Assembly (NCBI RefSeq): GCF_011388215.1
Contig: NZ_CP049989.1
Location: forward strand, 868,001-932,000
Direction: 5' to 3'
Length of the DNA stretch: 64,000 nucleotides
Origin: Hydrogenophaga crocea
GTDB lineage: Bacteria > Pseudomonadota > Gammaproteobacteria > Burkholderiales > Burkholderiaceae_C
Below the pieces are notes generated by a model that ran no database searches, had not been told where the DNA came from, and saw nothing but the letters and a program-made list of their open reading frames with translations. Every line of letters begins with the position of its first letter. Positions within the stretch are counted from its first letter, which is position 1. Positions 8,957 to 15,903 of this stretch are shown here, piece after piece. The translations under genes and the position numbers were made by a program.

Positions 8957-9958
8957 ATGAAAACCTTCCCCCTGGATACCGCGCGCCGACGCCTGGTGGT
9001 GGCCCTGGGCGGCGCCGCTTCACTGGCCGGGCTGGGTGGCCTGGGTGGTTGCGCCACGGGGGGCGCGCCCGCGGCTGCGGCAACGCCCGCCACGCCGCCC
9101 CAGCCCGCGCCGACCACCGTGCCGCATTCCGCCGGCAGCGCCGTGCCGCGCTCGGCCATGCCCGCACTGGCCTGCGACTGCCATCACCACATCTACGACC
9201 GGCGCTACCCCGCGCACCCCTCGGCCACGCTGTTGCCCGATGACGCCAGCGTGGCCGACTACCGCCTGTTGCAGCAGCGCCTGGGCCTGCAGCGCCATGT
9301 GGTGGTCCAGCCCTCGACCTTTGGCACGGACAACCGCCTGCTGGTCGACGCGCTCAAGGCCTTCGGGCCGACTGCGCGCGGCGTGGCCGTGGTGGACACC
9401 AGCGTCACCGACGCCCAACTGCGCGACCTGCACGCCGCCGGCGTGCGCGGCATCCGTTTCAACCTGAGCTTCCTGGTCGGCATCGGTCCGGAGATGATGG
9501 AGCCCCTGGCCCGCCGCATTGCGCCCCTGGGCTGGCACCTGCAGGTCAACGGCAGCGCCGACCGGCTGCTGGCCGCGGCCGACACGCTGCAGCGCCTGGC
9601 CTGCCCGGTGGTGTTCGACCACATGGGGCAACTGCCCCAACCGCAAGGGCTCAAACACCCGGCCTTCGGCCTCTATGCCCGCCTGCTCGACGCCGACAAG
9701 GCCTGGTTCAAGCTGTCCGGCCCTTACCTCACCAGCAAGAAACCCGACTTGTCCGACGCGGGCGTGGTCGCGCGCGCCCTGATCGGTCTGGCGCCGGAGC
9801 GCATGGTTTGGGGCAGCGACTGGCCGCACCCGACCAAGAAGGCCGACGAAAAGCCCGACGATGCGGCGCTGCTCAACCTGCTCGATGATTGGGCGCCCAC
9901 CGCTGCGATCCGCCAGCGCATCCTGGTCGAAAACCCGGCCAAGCTCTACGCCTTCTGA
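8957..9958 (+). CDS. Amidohydrolase, 2-pyrone-4,6-dicarboxylate lactonase-like, exported lipoprotein
   Basis: A 333-residue metal hydrolase of the amidohydrolase-2 family. The mature part begins DCHHHIYDRRYP (metal-binding HxH) and ends with GSDWPHP (metal-ligand Asp), as in LigI-like lactonases. The N-terminus has a twin-arginine-like RRR followed by a hydrophobic stretch and a lipobox-like LGGC, so it is probably a Tat-exported lipoprotein or anchored periplasmic enzyme. LigI itself is cytoplasmic, which makes this form unusual. It lies between Bug receptors and an SMP-30 lactonase, suggesting it opens a lactone outside the cytoplasm before or during uptake (inference). Confidence 0.85.
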   Translation: MKTFPLDTARRRLVVALGGAASLAGLGGLGGCATGGAPAAAATPATPPQPAPTTVPHSAGSAVPRSAMPALACDCHHHIYDRRYPAHPSATLLPDDASVADYRLLQQRLGLQRHVVVQPSTFGTDNRLLVDALKAFGPTARGVAVVDTSVTDAQLRDLHAAGVRGIRFNLSFLVGIGPEMMEPLARRIAPLGWHLQVNGSADRLLAAADTLQRLACPVVFDHMGQLPQPQGLKHPAFGLYARLLDADKAWFKLSGPYLTSKKPDLSDAGVVARALIGLAPERMVWGSDWPHPTKKADEKPDDAALLNLLDDWAPTAAIRQRILVENPAKLYAF

Positions 9959-9966
9959 GACCCGCC

Positions 9967-10887
9967 ATGCTGCTGTTGAACCCGCCCGACATCCGTTCGC
10001 TCGACGTCTTCACGGTCTTGCCCGAGCGCTTCCGCCAGCGCCGGCGCACGGCGTGGAGCGACGCCAACCTGGGCGGGCGCGAGGTCGACTCGTTCCTGGA
10101 AGGACCGGTGTTCGACGACGCCGGCAACCTCTACGTGACCGACATCCCGTTCGGCCGCGTGTTCCGCATCGACCCGCAAGGCGAGTGGGCGCTGGTGGCG
10201 CAGTGGGACGGCGAGCCCAACGGCATGAAGTTCCTCAACAGCACCGAGCTGCTGGTGACCGACTACCGCAACGGCCTGATGGTGGTGGACAGCCGCAGCG
10301 GCGCGGTGCGGCCTTACCTGGGCCGGCGCAACACCGAGGCGTTCAAAGGGCTCAACGACCTGACCTTCGACAGCCAGGGCAACCTCTACTTCACCGACCA
10401 GGGCCAAACCGGTCTGCACGACCCCACGGGCCGCGTTTACCGGCTCAGCCCGTCGGGCCGGCTCGACCCGTTGCTGGTCAATGTGCCCAGCCCCAACGGC
10501 ATCGTGCTGTCGCCCGACGAGAGGTTTTTGTTCGTCGCGGCCACGCGCGGCAACTGCGTGTGGCGCATGCCCTTGCTCGCCGATGGTGGCGTGGCCAAGG
10601 CGGGTCAGTTCTTCACCTCCTACGGCCCTAGCGGGCCCGATGGCCTGGCCATGGACCAGGGGGGCCGGCTGCTGGTGGCCAATCCCGGGCTGGCCTATGT
10701 GTGGGTGCTCAACCACCGGGCCGAGCCGGTTGAGGTGTTGCGCACCGACGCCGGTGCCTCACTGACCAACCTGGCCTTCGGCGGGCCCGATCGCAAGACG
10801 CTGTACTGCACCGAGTCGGTGAGCGGCTCCATCCTGCGCATCGGCATGGACCAGCCCGGCCTGCCGCTGGCGCGCGGCCCGGGCTGA
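9967..10887 (+). CDS. SMP-30/gluconolactonase family protein
   Basis: A 306-residue six-bladed propeller of the SMP-30/LRE family. The metal-site residues are recognisable: Glu in EGPVFDDAGN, Asn in PNGMKF and NDLTFD, and Asp in GPDGLAMD. Members hydrolyse sugar or other lactones using one divalent metal ion. The ATG at 9967, 8 bases after the amidohydrolase stop, is preferred because upstream in-frame sequence lies inside that gene. No signal peptide is visible, so it should act in the cytoplasm. It ends the catabolic run that starts at 3163. Confidence 0.87.
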   Translation: MLLLNPPDIRSLDVFTVLPERFRQRRRTAWSDANLGGREVDSFLEGPVFDDAGNLYVTDIPFGRVFRIDPQGEWALVAQWDGEPNGMKFLNSTELLVTDYRNGLMVVDSRSGAVRPYLGRRNTEAFKGLNDLTFDSQGNLYFTDQGQTGLHDPTGRVYRLSPSGRLDPLLVNVPSPNGIVLSPDERFLFVAATRGNCVWRMPLLADGGVAKAGQFFTSYGPSGPDGLAMDQGGRLLVANPGLAYVWVLNHRAEPVEVLRTDAGASLTNLAFGGPDRKTLYCTESVSGSILRIGMDQPGLPLARGPG

Positions 10888-10908
10888 GCCGGCGCAGCGC
10901 GTCTGTAC

Positions 10909-11499
10909 TCAGGCCGCGGGCTTGGCCTTGGGCACGCGGCCCAGCAGGTAGAACTCGGGGTTGGGCAGCATGCCGGTGACGTTGGCCATGCGGTTCGAGA
11001 GACCGAAGAACGCGGTGATGGCGGTGATGTCCCAGATGTCTTCGTCGTCGAAGCCGTGCGCATGCAGCGCGTCCATGTCGGCGTCTTCCACCTCGTGCGA
11101 GGCCAGGCAGACCTTCATCGCGAAGTCGAGCATGGCGCGCTGGCGCGGCGGGATGTCGGCCTTGCGGTGGTTCACCGCCACCTGGTCGGCCAGCAGCGGC
11201 TTCTTCTCGTAGATGCGCAGGATCGCGCCGTGCGCCACCACGCAGTACAGGCAGTGGTTGGCCGCGCTGGTGGCGGTCACGATCATCTCGCGCTCGCCCT
11301 TGGTGAGGCTGCCGGTTTCCTTGAGCATGAGCGCGTCGTGGTAGGCGAAGAAGGCGCGCCACTCGGCAGGCCGGCGCGCGAGCGCCAGGAACACGTTGGG
11401 AATGAAGCCCGATTTCTCCTGCACCTCGAGGATGCGGGCCTGGATGTCCGGGGGCAGGGCGTTGAGGTCGGGCAGGGGGTAGCGGTTCTTCTGGGGCAT
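10909..11499 (-). CDS. CMD-fold peroxidase-related enzyme (AhpD-like)
   Basis: A 196-residue carboxymuconolactone-decarboxylase-fold protein of the peroxidase-related (YciW/AhpD-like) group. The redox motif CLYC followed by VVAH (CxxCxxxH) is present near residues 83-90. Such proteins reduce peroxides or act as thiol-dependent carriers. The ATG at 11499 follows GGAGACACCCC; upstream in-frame sequence runs into other genes antisense and is not coding. It diverges from the CMD protein at 11588 and converges on the SMP-30 gene. Confidence 0.88.
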   Translation of the reverse strand: MPQKNRYPLPDLNALPPDIQARILEVQEKSGFIPNVFLALARRPAEWRAFFAYHDALMLKETGSLTKGEREMIVTATSAANHCLYCVVAHGAILRIYEKKPLLADQVAVNHRKADIPPRQRAMLDFAMKVCLASHEVEDADMDALHAHGFDDEDIWDITAITAFFGLSNRMANVTGMLPNPEFYLLGRVPKAKPAA

Positions 11500-11587
11500 G
11501 GGGTGTCTCCGGGTTGAGGCGCCCGCCAGTATCGGCGAGGCCTGCGGTATCGTTGCGCCCGTCCGCGACAACCCTGCCCACCCTCCC

Positions 11588-11974
11588 ATGAACCTGCCCG
11601 ACGATCCCGAATTCCAGCGCGGCCTGGCCGCCCGCACCGAAGTCATGGGCGAAAGCTTCGTTGCCAACGCCTTCGGCAACATGACGCCTTTCACCGAGCC
11701 CATGCAGCACCACATCACGCGCCGCGCCTGGGGCGACGTGTGGCAGCGCGGCGTGCTCGACCGCAAGACCCGCAGCCTGATCACCGTGGCCATGCTCACC
11801 GCGCTGGGCCGCCAGCACGAGCTCAAGGGCCACGTGCGCGGCGCGCTCAACAACGGCGCCACGGCCCAGGAATTGCAGGAGGTTCTGCTGCACGCCGCCG
11901 TGTACTGCGGCATTCCCACCGCGGTGGACGCCTTCCGCACCGCCGCGAGCGTGGTCGACGGCGAGTCCGCCTGA
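11588..11974 (+). CDS. 4-carboxymuconolactone decarboxylase-like protein (PcaC family)
   Basis: A 128-residue single CMD domain, the PcaC length. It has the PcaC-type sequence around SLITVAMLTALGR and LKGHVRGALNNG, with the proton-shuttling His/Glu residues of decarboxylases rather than the CxxC redox pair of AhpD. It may decarboxylate 4-carboxymuconolactone or a related lactone acid. No other protocatechuate genes are adjacent, so the true substrate may differ. It lies 32 bases upstream of the fourth Bug receptor, probably in one operon. Confidence 0.82.
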   Translation: MNLPDDPEFQRGLAARTEVMGESFVANAFGNMTPFTEPMQHHITRRAWGDVWQRGVLDRKTRSLITVAMLTALGRQHELKGHVRGALNNGATAQELQEVLLHAAVYCGIPTAVDAFRTAASVVDGESA

Positions 11975-12006
11975 TCCATTTTCTTGTTCCCGAACGGAGG
12001 TTTCCG

Positions 12007-12978
12007 ATGATGCGTTCTTTCTCCCTCAGCCGCCGCGTGGCGGTGCTGGCCGCGCTGGCGCTGGGCACCGGCCTGGCGCAGGCCCAGTCCGCCACCACCC
12101 GCATCCTGGTGGGCTTTCCGCCCGGCGGCGGCACCGACGCCATCGCGCGCATCCTGGCCGAGAAGCTGCAGCCCGAGCTGGGCCACCCGGTGGTGGTGGA
12201 CAACAAGCCCGGCGCGGGCGGCCAGCTCGCGGGCCAGGCGCTCAAGGCCGCGCCGGCCGACGGCGCCACGGTGTTCCTGAGCCACGACCACAGCGTCTCT
12301 ATCCTGCCGCTGACCATGAAGAACCCCGGCTTCGACCCGTCCAAGGACTTCGTGCCCGTGGCCGGCTTCGCCACCTTCGTGAACGCGGTGGCGCTGTCGG
12401 GGGGCACGCCCGCGCGCGACCTCAAGGCCTGGATCGACAGCGTGAAAGCCGCGGGCGGCAAGAGCACCGTGGGCATCCCCGCGCCCGCGTCCACGCCGCA
12501 GTTCGCGGTGCAGGTGATCGGCAAGCAGTTCGGGCTCGACCTGGTGGCCGCACCCTACCGCGGCAGCGCGCCCATGATGAGCGACATGCTGGGCAACCAG
12601 ATTCCGGCCGGCGTGGGCTCGGTGCCCGACTTCATCGAGAACCACAAGTCGGGCAAGCTGCGCGTGGTGGCCGTGATGGGCACCCAGCGCCAGTCCGCGC
12701 TGCCCGACGTGCCGACCTTCACCGAGCTCGGCATCAAGGGCTTCGAGGACGTGCCGTACTACGGCATCTTCGCGCCCGCGGGCACGCCGCAGGCCGCCAT
12801 CGACCGCCTCGCGGCCGGCGTGCAGAAGGTGATTGCCATGCCTGAGGTGCGCGAGAAGCTCGCGGCCATGGGCCTGACCGTGGGCTACATGAGCGGCGCC
12901 GAGCTCGGCAAGCGCGAGACCGCCTACCGCAGCGTGTGGGCGCGCATCATCAAGGACAGCGGCTTCCAGCCGCAGTGA
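12007..12978 (+). CDS. Bug/TctC family substrate-binding receptor (fourth)
   Basis: A 323-residue periplasmic receptor. It has a Sec signal (SLSRR, hydrophobic core, AQAQS), then TTRILVGFPPGGGTD, VVDNKPGAGG and the conserved C-terminal YYGIFAPAGTP. CGGAGG precedes the ATG at 12007 (a second in-frame ATG follows at once). It is co-directional with the PcaC-like gene and converges on the LuxR-type regulator. Together with the three upstream receptors it points to uptake of several related carboxylates. Confidence 0.92.
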   Translation: MMRSFSLSRRVAVLAALALGTGLAQAQSATTRILVGFPPGGGTDAIARILAEKLQPELGHPVVVDNKPGAGGQLAGQALKAAPADGATVFLSHDHSVSILPLTMKNPGFDPSKDFVPVAGFATFVNAVALSGGTPARDLKAWIDSVKAAGGKSTVGIPAPASTPQFAVQVIGKQFGLDLVAAPYRGSAPMMSDMLGNQIPAGVGSVPDFIENHKSGKLRVVAVMGTQRQSALPDVPTFTELGIKGFEDVPYYGIFAPAGTPQAAIDRLAAGVQKVIAMPEVREKLAAMGLTVGYMSGAELGKRETAYRSVWARIIKDSGFQPQ

Positions 12979-12990
12979 GACCGGCGCGCC

Positions 12991-13545
12991 TCAGCCGGCC
13001 ATGAGCCGGTGCACCAGGTCCGGCGTGCTGTGGGCCTGGTACTTGCGCATCAGCCGCGCGCGGTGCACCTCCACCGTGCGGTGGCTGATGGCCAGCAGCT
13101 TGCCGATCTGCTTGCTCGTGAGGCCGTCCATGATGAGCGCGGCCACCTCGCGCTCGCGCGCGGTGAGCTCGGCGCGCACCGGGCGGTGCGAGCTCAGGTC
13201 TTCGAAGCTCCAGATGCCGGCCGCGTGCGGCGCGCTGCGGTCCACGGCGCGGCCGGTCACGTGGCACCAGAAGGTCTCGCCGGCGTGCCGGCCGCCCACC
13301 CGCTTCATGATGCGGTTGTCGGCGTAGGTGCCGCTGCGCCCGAGCAGCGGGGCCATGCGCGCGCCCAGGCGCTCGTACTCGTCGGCGCTGGGGTAGAGGA
13401 TCTGGAAACTCTGGCCCACGAGCTGTTCGCGCGTGGCGCCGAACATGTCGCACAGCGCCTGGTTGCAGTCGACCATGGTGCGCTCGCGCGACAGCGCCAG
13501 GCCCACCGGGGCCAGGTCGAACGCGAGCCGGTAGTCGATGTCCAT
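12991..13545 (-). CDS. PAS-LuxR transcriptional regulator
   Basis: A 184-residue regulator: a PAS domain (about residues 5-115, including the CNQALCDMFG segment typical of PAS) followed by a LuxR/FixJ-type helix-turn-helix (about 122-180, LTAREREVAALIMDGLTSKQ region). It has no receiver domain and no kinase partner nearby, so it probably senses a small ligand or redox state directly through PAS. It is divergent from the CoA-transferase operon, with a strong palindrome between them, and is the obvious candidate regulator of that operon. Confidence 0.9.
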   Translation of the reverse strand: MDIDYRLAFDLAPVGLALSRERTMVDCNQALCDMFGATREQLVGQSFQILYPSADEYERLGARMAPLLGRSGTYADNRIMKRVGGRHAGETFWCHVTGRAVDRSAPHAAGIWSFEDLSSHRPVRAELTAREREVAALIMDGLTSKQIGKLLAISHRTVEVHRARLMRKYQAHSTPDLVHRLMAG

Positions 13546-13563
13546 CGGGTTGCCCTTTACGAA

Positions 13564-13589
13564 ATACTACGTAATGCGCTACGTAGTAT
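13564..13589. promoter_or_regulatory. Palindromic operator between the PAS-LuxR gene and the CoA-transferase operon
   Basis: ATACTACGTA and TACGTAGTAT are perfect 10-base inverted repeats separated by ATGCGC. The element is centred in the 81-base divergent region between the regulator (start 13545) and the CoA-transferase subunit A gene (start 13627). Each arm contains TACGTA, itself a palindrome. The symmetry strongly implies a dimeric regulator site, and the adjacent PAS-LuxR protein is the likely binder (inference). Confidence 0.75.
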
Positions 13590-13626
13590 CGTTGCGCTTT
13601 CCCCCAGACCCAACGGAGGCAAACCC

Positions 13627-14334
13627 GTGAACAAGATCTACCCCAGCGCGGCCGCCGCGCTCCAGGGCGTGGTCGCCGATGGCCAGCTCATGGCCGTGGG
13701 CGGTTTCGGCCTGTGCGGCATTCCCGAAGCGCTCATCGACGCGCTGCGCGACAGCGGCGTGAAGAACCTCACCGTCATCTCCAACAACGCGGGCGTGGAC
13801 GGCTTCGGCCTGGGCAAGCTGCTCGACACGCGCCAGATCAAGAAGATGATCAGCAGCTACGTGGGCGAGAACAAGGAGTTCGAGCGCCAGTACCTCGCCG
13901 GTGAGCTCGAGCTCGAGTTCACGCCGCAGGGCACGCTGGCCGAGAAGCTGCGCGCCGGCGGCGCGGGCATTCCGGCCTTCTTCACCAAGACCGGCGTCGG
14001 CACCATCGTGGCCGAGGGCAAGGAGCTGCGCGAGTTCGACGGCGAAACCTACGTGATGGAGCGCTCGCTGGTGCCCGCGGTCTCGCTCGTGAAGGCGCAC
14101 CGCGCCGACAAGAGCGGCAACCTGCAGTTCCGCTACACCGCGCGCAACTTCAACCCCGCGGTGGCCATGGCCGGCAAGGTCTGCATCGTCGAGGTCGAGG
14201 AGATCGTCGAGACCGGCGAACTGCACCCCGACCAGGTCCACCTGCCGGGCATCTACGTGCACCGCATCGTGCTCAATGCCTCGCCCGAGAAGCGCATCGA
14301 GAAACGCACCATCACCGAAAAGGCAGGAGTCTGA
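13627..14334 (+). CDS. 3-oxoacid CoA-transferase subunit A
   Basis: A 235-residue alpha subunit of a family I CoA-transferase (ScoA/PcaI type), with the opening glycine-rich [17 protein letters not shown] and [21 protein letters not shown] start with GGAGGCAAACCC upstream is used; the longer frame would cross the palindrome and the LuxR gene. It transfers CoA from succinyl-CoA or another donor to a 3-oxoacid (acetoacetate or 3-oxoadipate). Subunit B follows 2 bases later, so the pair forms one enzyme. It could complete the catabolic route encoded upstream. Confidence 0.92.
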   Translation: MNKIYPSAAAALQGVVADGQLMAVGGFGLCGIPEALIDALRDSGVKNLTVISNNAGVDGFGLGKLLDTRQIKKMISSYVGENKEFERQYLAGELELEFTPQGTLAEKLRAGGAGIPAFFTKTGVGTIVAEGKELREFDGETYVMERSLVPAVSLVKAHRADKSGNLQFRYTARNFNPAVAMAGKVCIVEVEEIVETGELHPDQVHLPGIYVHRIVLNASPEKRIEKRTITEKAGV

Positions 14335-14336
14335 CC

Positions 14337-14975
14337 ATGCCCTGGACCCAGGACCAGATGGCCGCGCGCGCGGCCCAGGAACTCGAAGACGGCTTCTACG
14401 TGAACCTCGGCATCGGCATTCCCACGCTGGTGGCCAACCACGTGCCCAGCACCAAAGAGGTCTGGCTGCAGAGCGAGAACGGCATGCTGGGCATCGGCCC
14501 GTTCCCCACGGAAGACGAGGTCGACGCCGACCTCATCAACGCCGGCAAGCAGACCGTGACCACCATCAAGGGCTCGTCGATCTTCGGCAGCCACGACAGC
14601 TTCGCGATGATCCGCGGCGGCAAGATCAACCTGTCCATCCTCGGCGCCATGCAGGTGAGCGAGCACGGTGACCTCGCCAACTGGATGATCCCGGGCAAGA
14701 TGGTCAAGGGCATGGGCGGCGCCATGGACCTCGTGGCCGGCGTGCCGCGCGTGATCGTGCTCATGGAGCACGTGGCGAAGAAGAAGGACGGCACCGAGGA
14801 CCTGAAGATCCTGCCCAAGTGCACGCTGCCGCTCACGGGCGTGGGCGTGGTCGACCGCATCATCACCGACCTCGGCGTGATGGACGTGACGCCGCAAGGC
14901 CTCAAGCTCGTCGAGACCGCCCCGGGCGTCACGCGCGAGTTCATCCAGAGCAAGACCGGCGTCACGCTGTTCTGA
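14337..14975 (+). CDS. 3-oxoacid CoA-transferase subunit B
   Basis: A 212-residue beta subunit. The catalytic glutamate lies in the conserved [10 protein letters not shown] motif near residue 47, and [20 protein letters not shown] is the typical downstream block. It forms the active enzyme with subunit A. The two genes are nearly contiguous. ScoB (acetoacetate) and PcaJ (3-oxoadipate) cannot be told apart by eye, so no symbol is given. The stop codon lies just before the promoter and leader of the Mn riboswitch unit. Confidence 0.92.
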   Translation: MPWTQDQMAARAAQELEDGFYVNLGIGIPTLVANHVPSTKEVWLQSENGMLGIGPFPTEDEVDADLINAGKQTVTTIKGSSIFGSHDSFAMIRGGKINLSILGAMQVSEHGDLANWMIPGKMVKGMGGAMDLVAGVPRVIVLMEHVAKKKDGTEDLKILPKCTLPLTGVGVVDRIITDLGVMDVTPQGLKLVETAPGVTREFIQSKTGVTLF

Positions 14976-14991
14976 TCGACACCCCGGCGGG

Positions 14992-14997
14992 TATACT
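14992..14997 (+). promoter_or_regulatory. Probable -10 element for the Mn riboswitch transcript
   Basis: TATACT lies 17 bases after the CoA-transferase stop and about 20 bases before the aptamer. No convincing -35 element is seen at the right distance, so the promoter is placed by the -10 and the aptamer position only. Confidence 0.45.
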
Positions 14998-15007
14998 CGC
15001 CGCTTCA

Positions 15008-15125
15008 CCCGTCATTGGGGAGTAGCCGCCCGGCGTTCCAAGCGCCGGGGTTCGCGTCAACAGACTTGGCCCGCAGGCCATGGCGCGAACAGCCTCCAGC
15101 CTGGCAAGACCTTTGACCACACCGC
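15008..15125 (+). ncRNA. yybP-ykoY (manganese) riboswitch aptamer
   Basis: The leader contains GGGGAGTAGCC at 15017-15027 and CAAGACCTTTGACC at 15105-15118. These are the two conserved blocks of the yybP-ykoY family, with GTCA/TGAC available to close P1. The family binds Mn2+ and typically controls Mn exporters. The gene downstream encodes a GDT1-family cation exporter, matching the family's role. The 3' side of P1 runs directly into the 5' arm of an intrinsic terminator, which suggests that metal binding prevents termination. Identification rests on motif recall, not a covariance search. Confidence 0.82.
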
Positions 15126-15166
15126 CTCCGCATGTGCCGGGGAGGCGGCGTGGTCTTTTGGTTTTT
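15115..15166 (+). terminator. Riboswitch-linked intrinsic terminator
   Basis: GACCACACCGCCTCC (15115-15129) pairs with GGAGGCGGCGTGGTC (15141-15155) with one A-C mismatch and an 11-base loop, followed by TTTTGGTTTTT. It lies upstream of the GDT1 gene and overlaps the 3' end of the aptamer (CTTTGACC), so the aptamer and terminator folds compete. Confidence 0.82.
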
Positions 15167-15187
15167 CGCCGGCCATCGGAGTTTTCC

Positions 15188-15754
15188 TTGGAAGCCTTCC
15201 TCATTTCCACCGGCATCGTCGCGCTCGCCGAAATGGGCGACAAGACGCAGCTGCTGTCGCTCGTGCTCGCGGCGCGTTTCAAGCGGCCCTGGCCGATCGT
15301 CGCGGGCATCTTCGTGGCCACCATCCTCAACCACGCGCTCGCGGGCGCGGCGGGCGCCTGGATCATGGCGGCCGTGGGCCCGACGGTGATGCGCTGGGTG
15401 CTGGGCCTGTCCTTCATCGCGATGGCGGTGTGGATGCTGATTCCCGACAAGCTCGACGAAGGCGAGGTCAAGGCCAGCCGCGGCCTGGGCGTGTTCGCGG
15501 CCACCACCTGGGCCTTCTTCCTGGCCGAGATGGGCGACAAGACGCAGATCGCGACCATCGCGCTGGGCGCGCAGTACGCGCCGCTGTTCGCGGTGGTGGT
15601 GGGCACCACGCTGGGCATGATGCTGGCGAATGCGCCCGTGGTGTTCTTCGGCGACGCGATCACGCGCCGCGTGCCGATCAAGCTGGTGCACACGGTTGCC
15701 GCGCTGATCTTCGCGGTGCTGGGCGTGATGGCTCTGCTGGGCGTGGGGGCCTGA
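15188..15754 (+). CDS. mneA: TMEM165/GDT1 family manganese/calcium exporter
   Basis: A 188-residue inner-membrane protein of about six helices. The two signature motifs, EMGDKTQLL near residue 14 and EMGDKTQIA near residue 115, are present and mark the two halves of the UPF0016/GDT1 fold. Bacterial members export Mn2+. A TTG start at 15188 is chosen because the family begins right there (EAFLISTGIVALAEMGDKTQ) and CGGAG lies 7 bases upstream; the ATG-initiated frame further up would run through the riboswitch. Expression is likely induced by Mn2+ through the leader. The symbol is assigned by family and riboswitch context. Confidence 0.88.
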   Translation: MEAFLISTGIVALAEMGDKTQLLSLVLAARFKRPWPIVAGIFVATILNHALAGAAGAWIMAAVGPTVMRWVLGLSFIAMAVWMLIPDKLDEGEVKASRGLGVFAATTWAFFLAEMGDKTQIATIALGAQYAPLFAVVVGTTLGMMLANAPVVFFGDAITRRVPIKLVHTVAALIFAVLGVMALLGVGA

Positions 15755-15782
15755 AAAAGAAACAGGCCCCGGAAGGGGCCTG
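15754..15782 (-). terminator. Intrinsic terminator of tRNA-Gly
   Basis: On the minus strand CAGGCCCC and GGGGCCTG form an 8-base stem with a TTCC loop, followed by TTTCTTTTT. It lies just beyond the tRNA 3' end. The same stem also follows the GDT1 stop on the plus strand but without a T-run there. Confidence 0.75.
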
Positions 15783-15791
15783 TGGCGTGTG

Positions 15792-15865
15792 TGGAGCGGG
15801 TGAAGGGAATCGAACCCTCGTATGAAGCTTGGGAAGCTGCCGTTCTGCCATTGAACTACACCCGC
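15792..15865 (-). tRNA. tRNA-Gly, anticodon CCC, with encoded CCA
   Basis: The minus strand folds as a 74-base tRNA. The acceptor stem is GCGGGTG/CACCCGC with discriminator T and encoded CCA, the D-arm is GTTC/GAAC, and the T-arm has the loop TTCGATT. The anticodon loop is TTCCCAA, giving anticodon CCC (codon GGG). The anticodon stem GCAGC/GCTTC contains one C-T mismatch (T where G would pair), which is unusual. A terminator follows. Confidence 0.92.
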
Positions 15866-15903
15866 ATCGGGCGCCGATTCTACTGGCTAGAATCCGCGCC
15901 CCC

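Noticed and set aside
10909..11974. The two CMD-fold genes as a recent duplication
   Set aside because: They differ in length, in the CxxC motif and in orientation, and belong to different CMD subfamilies.
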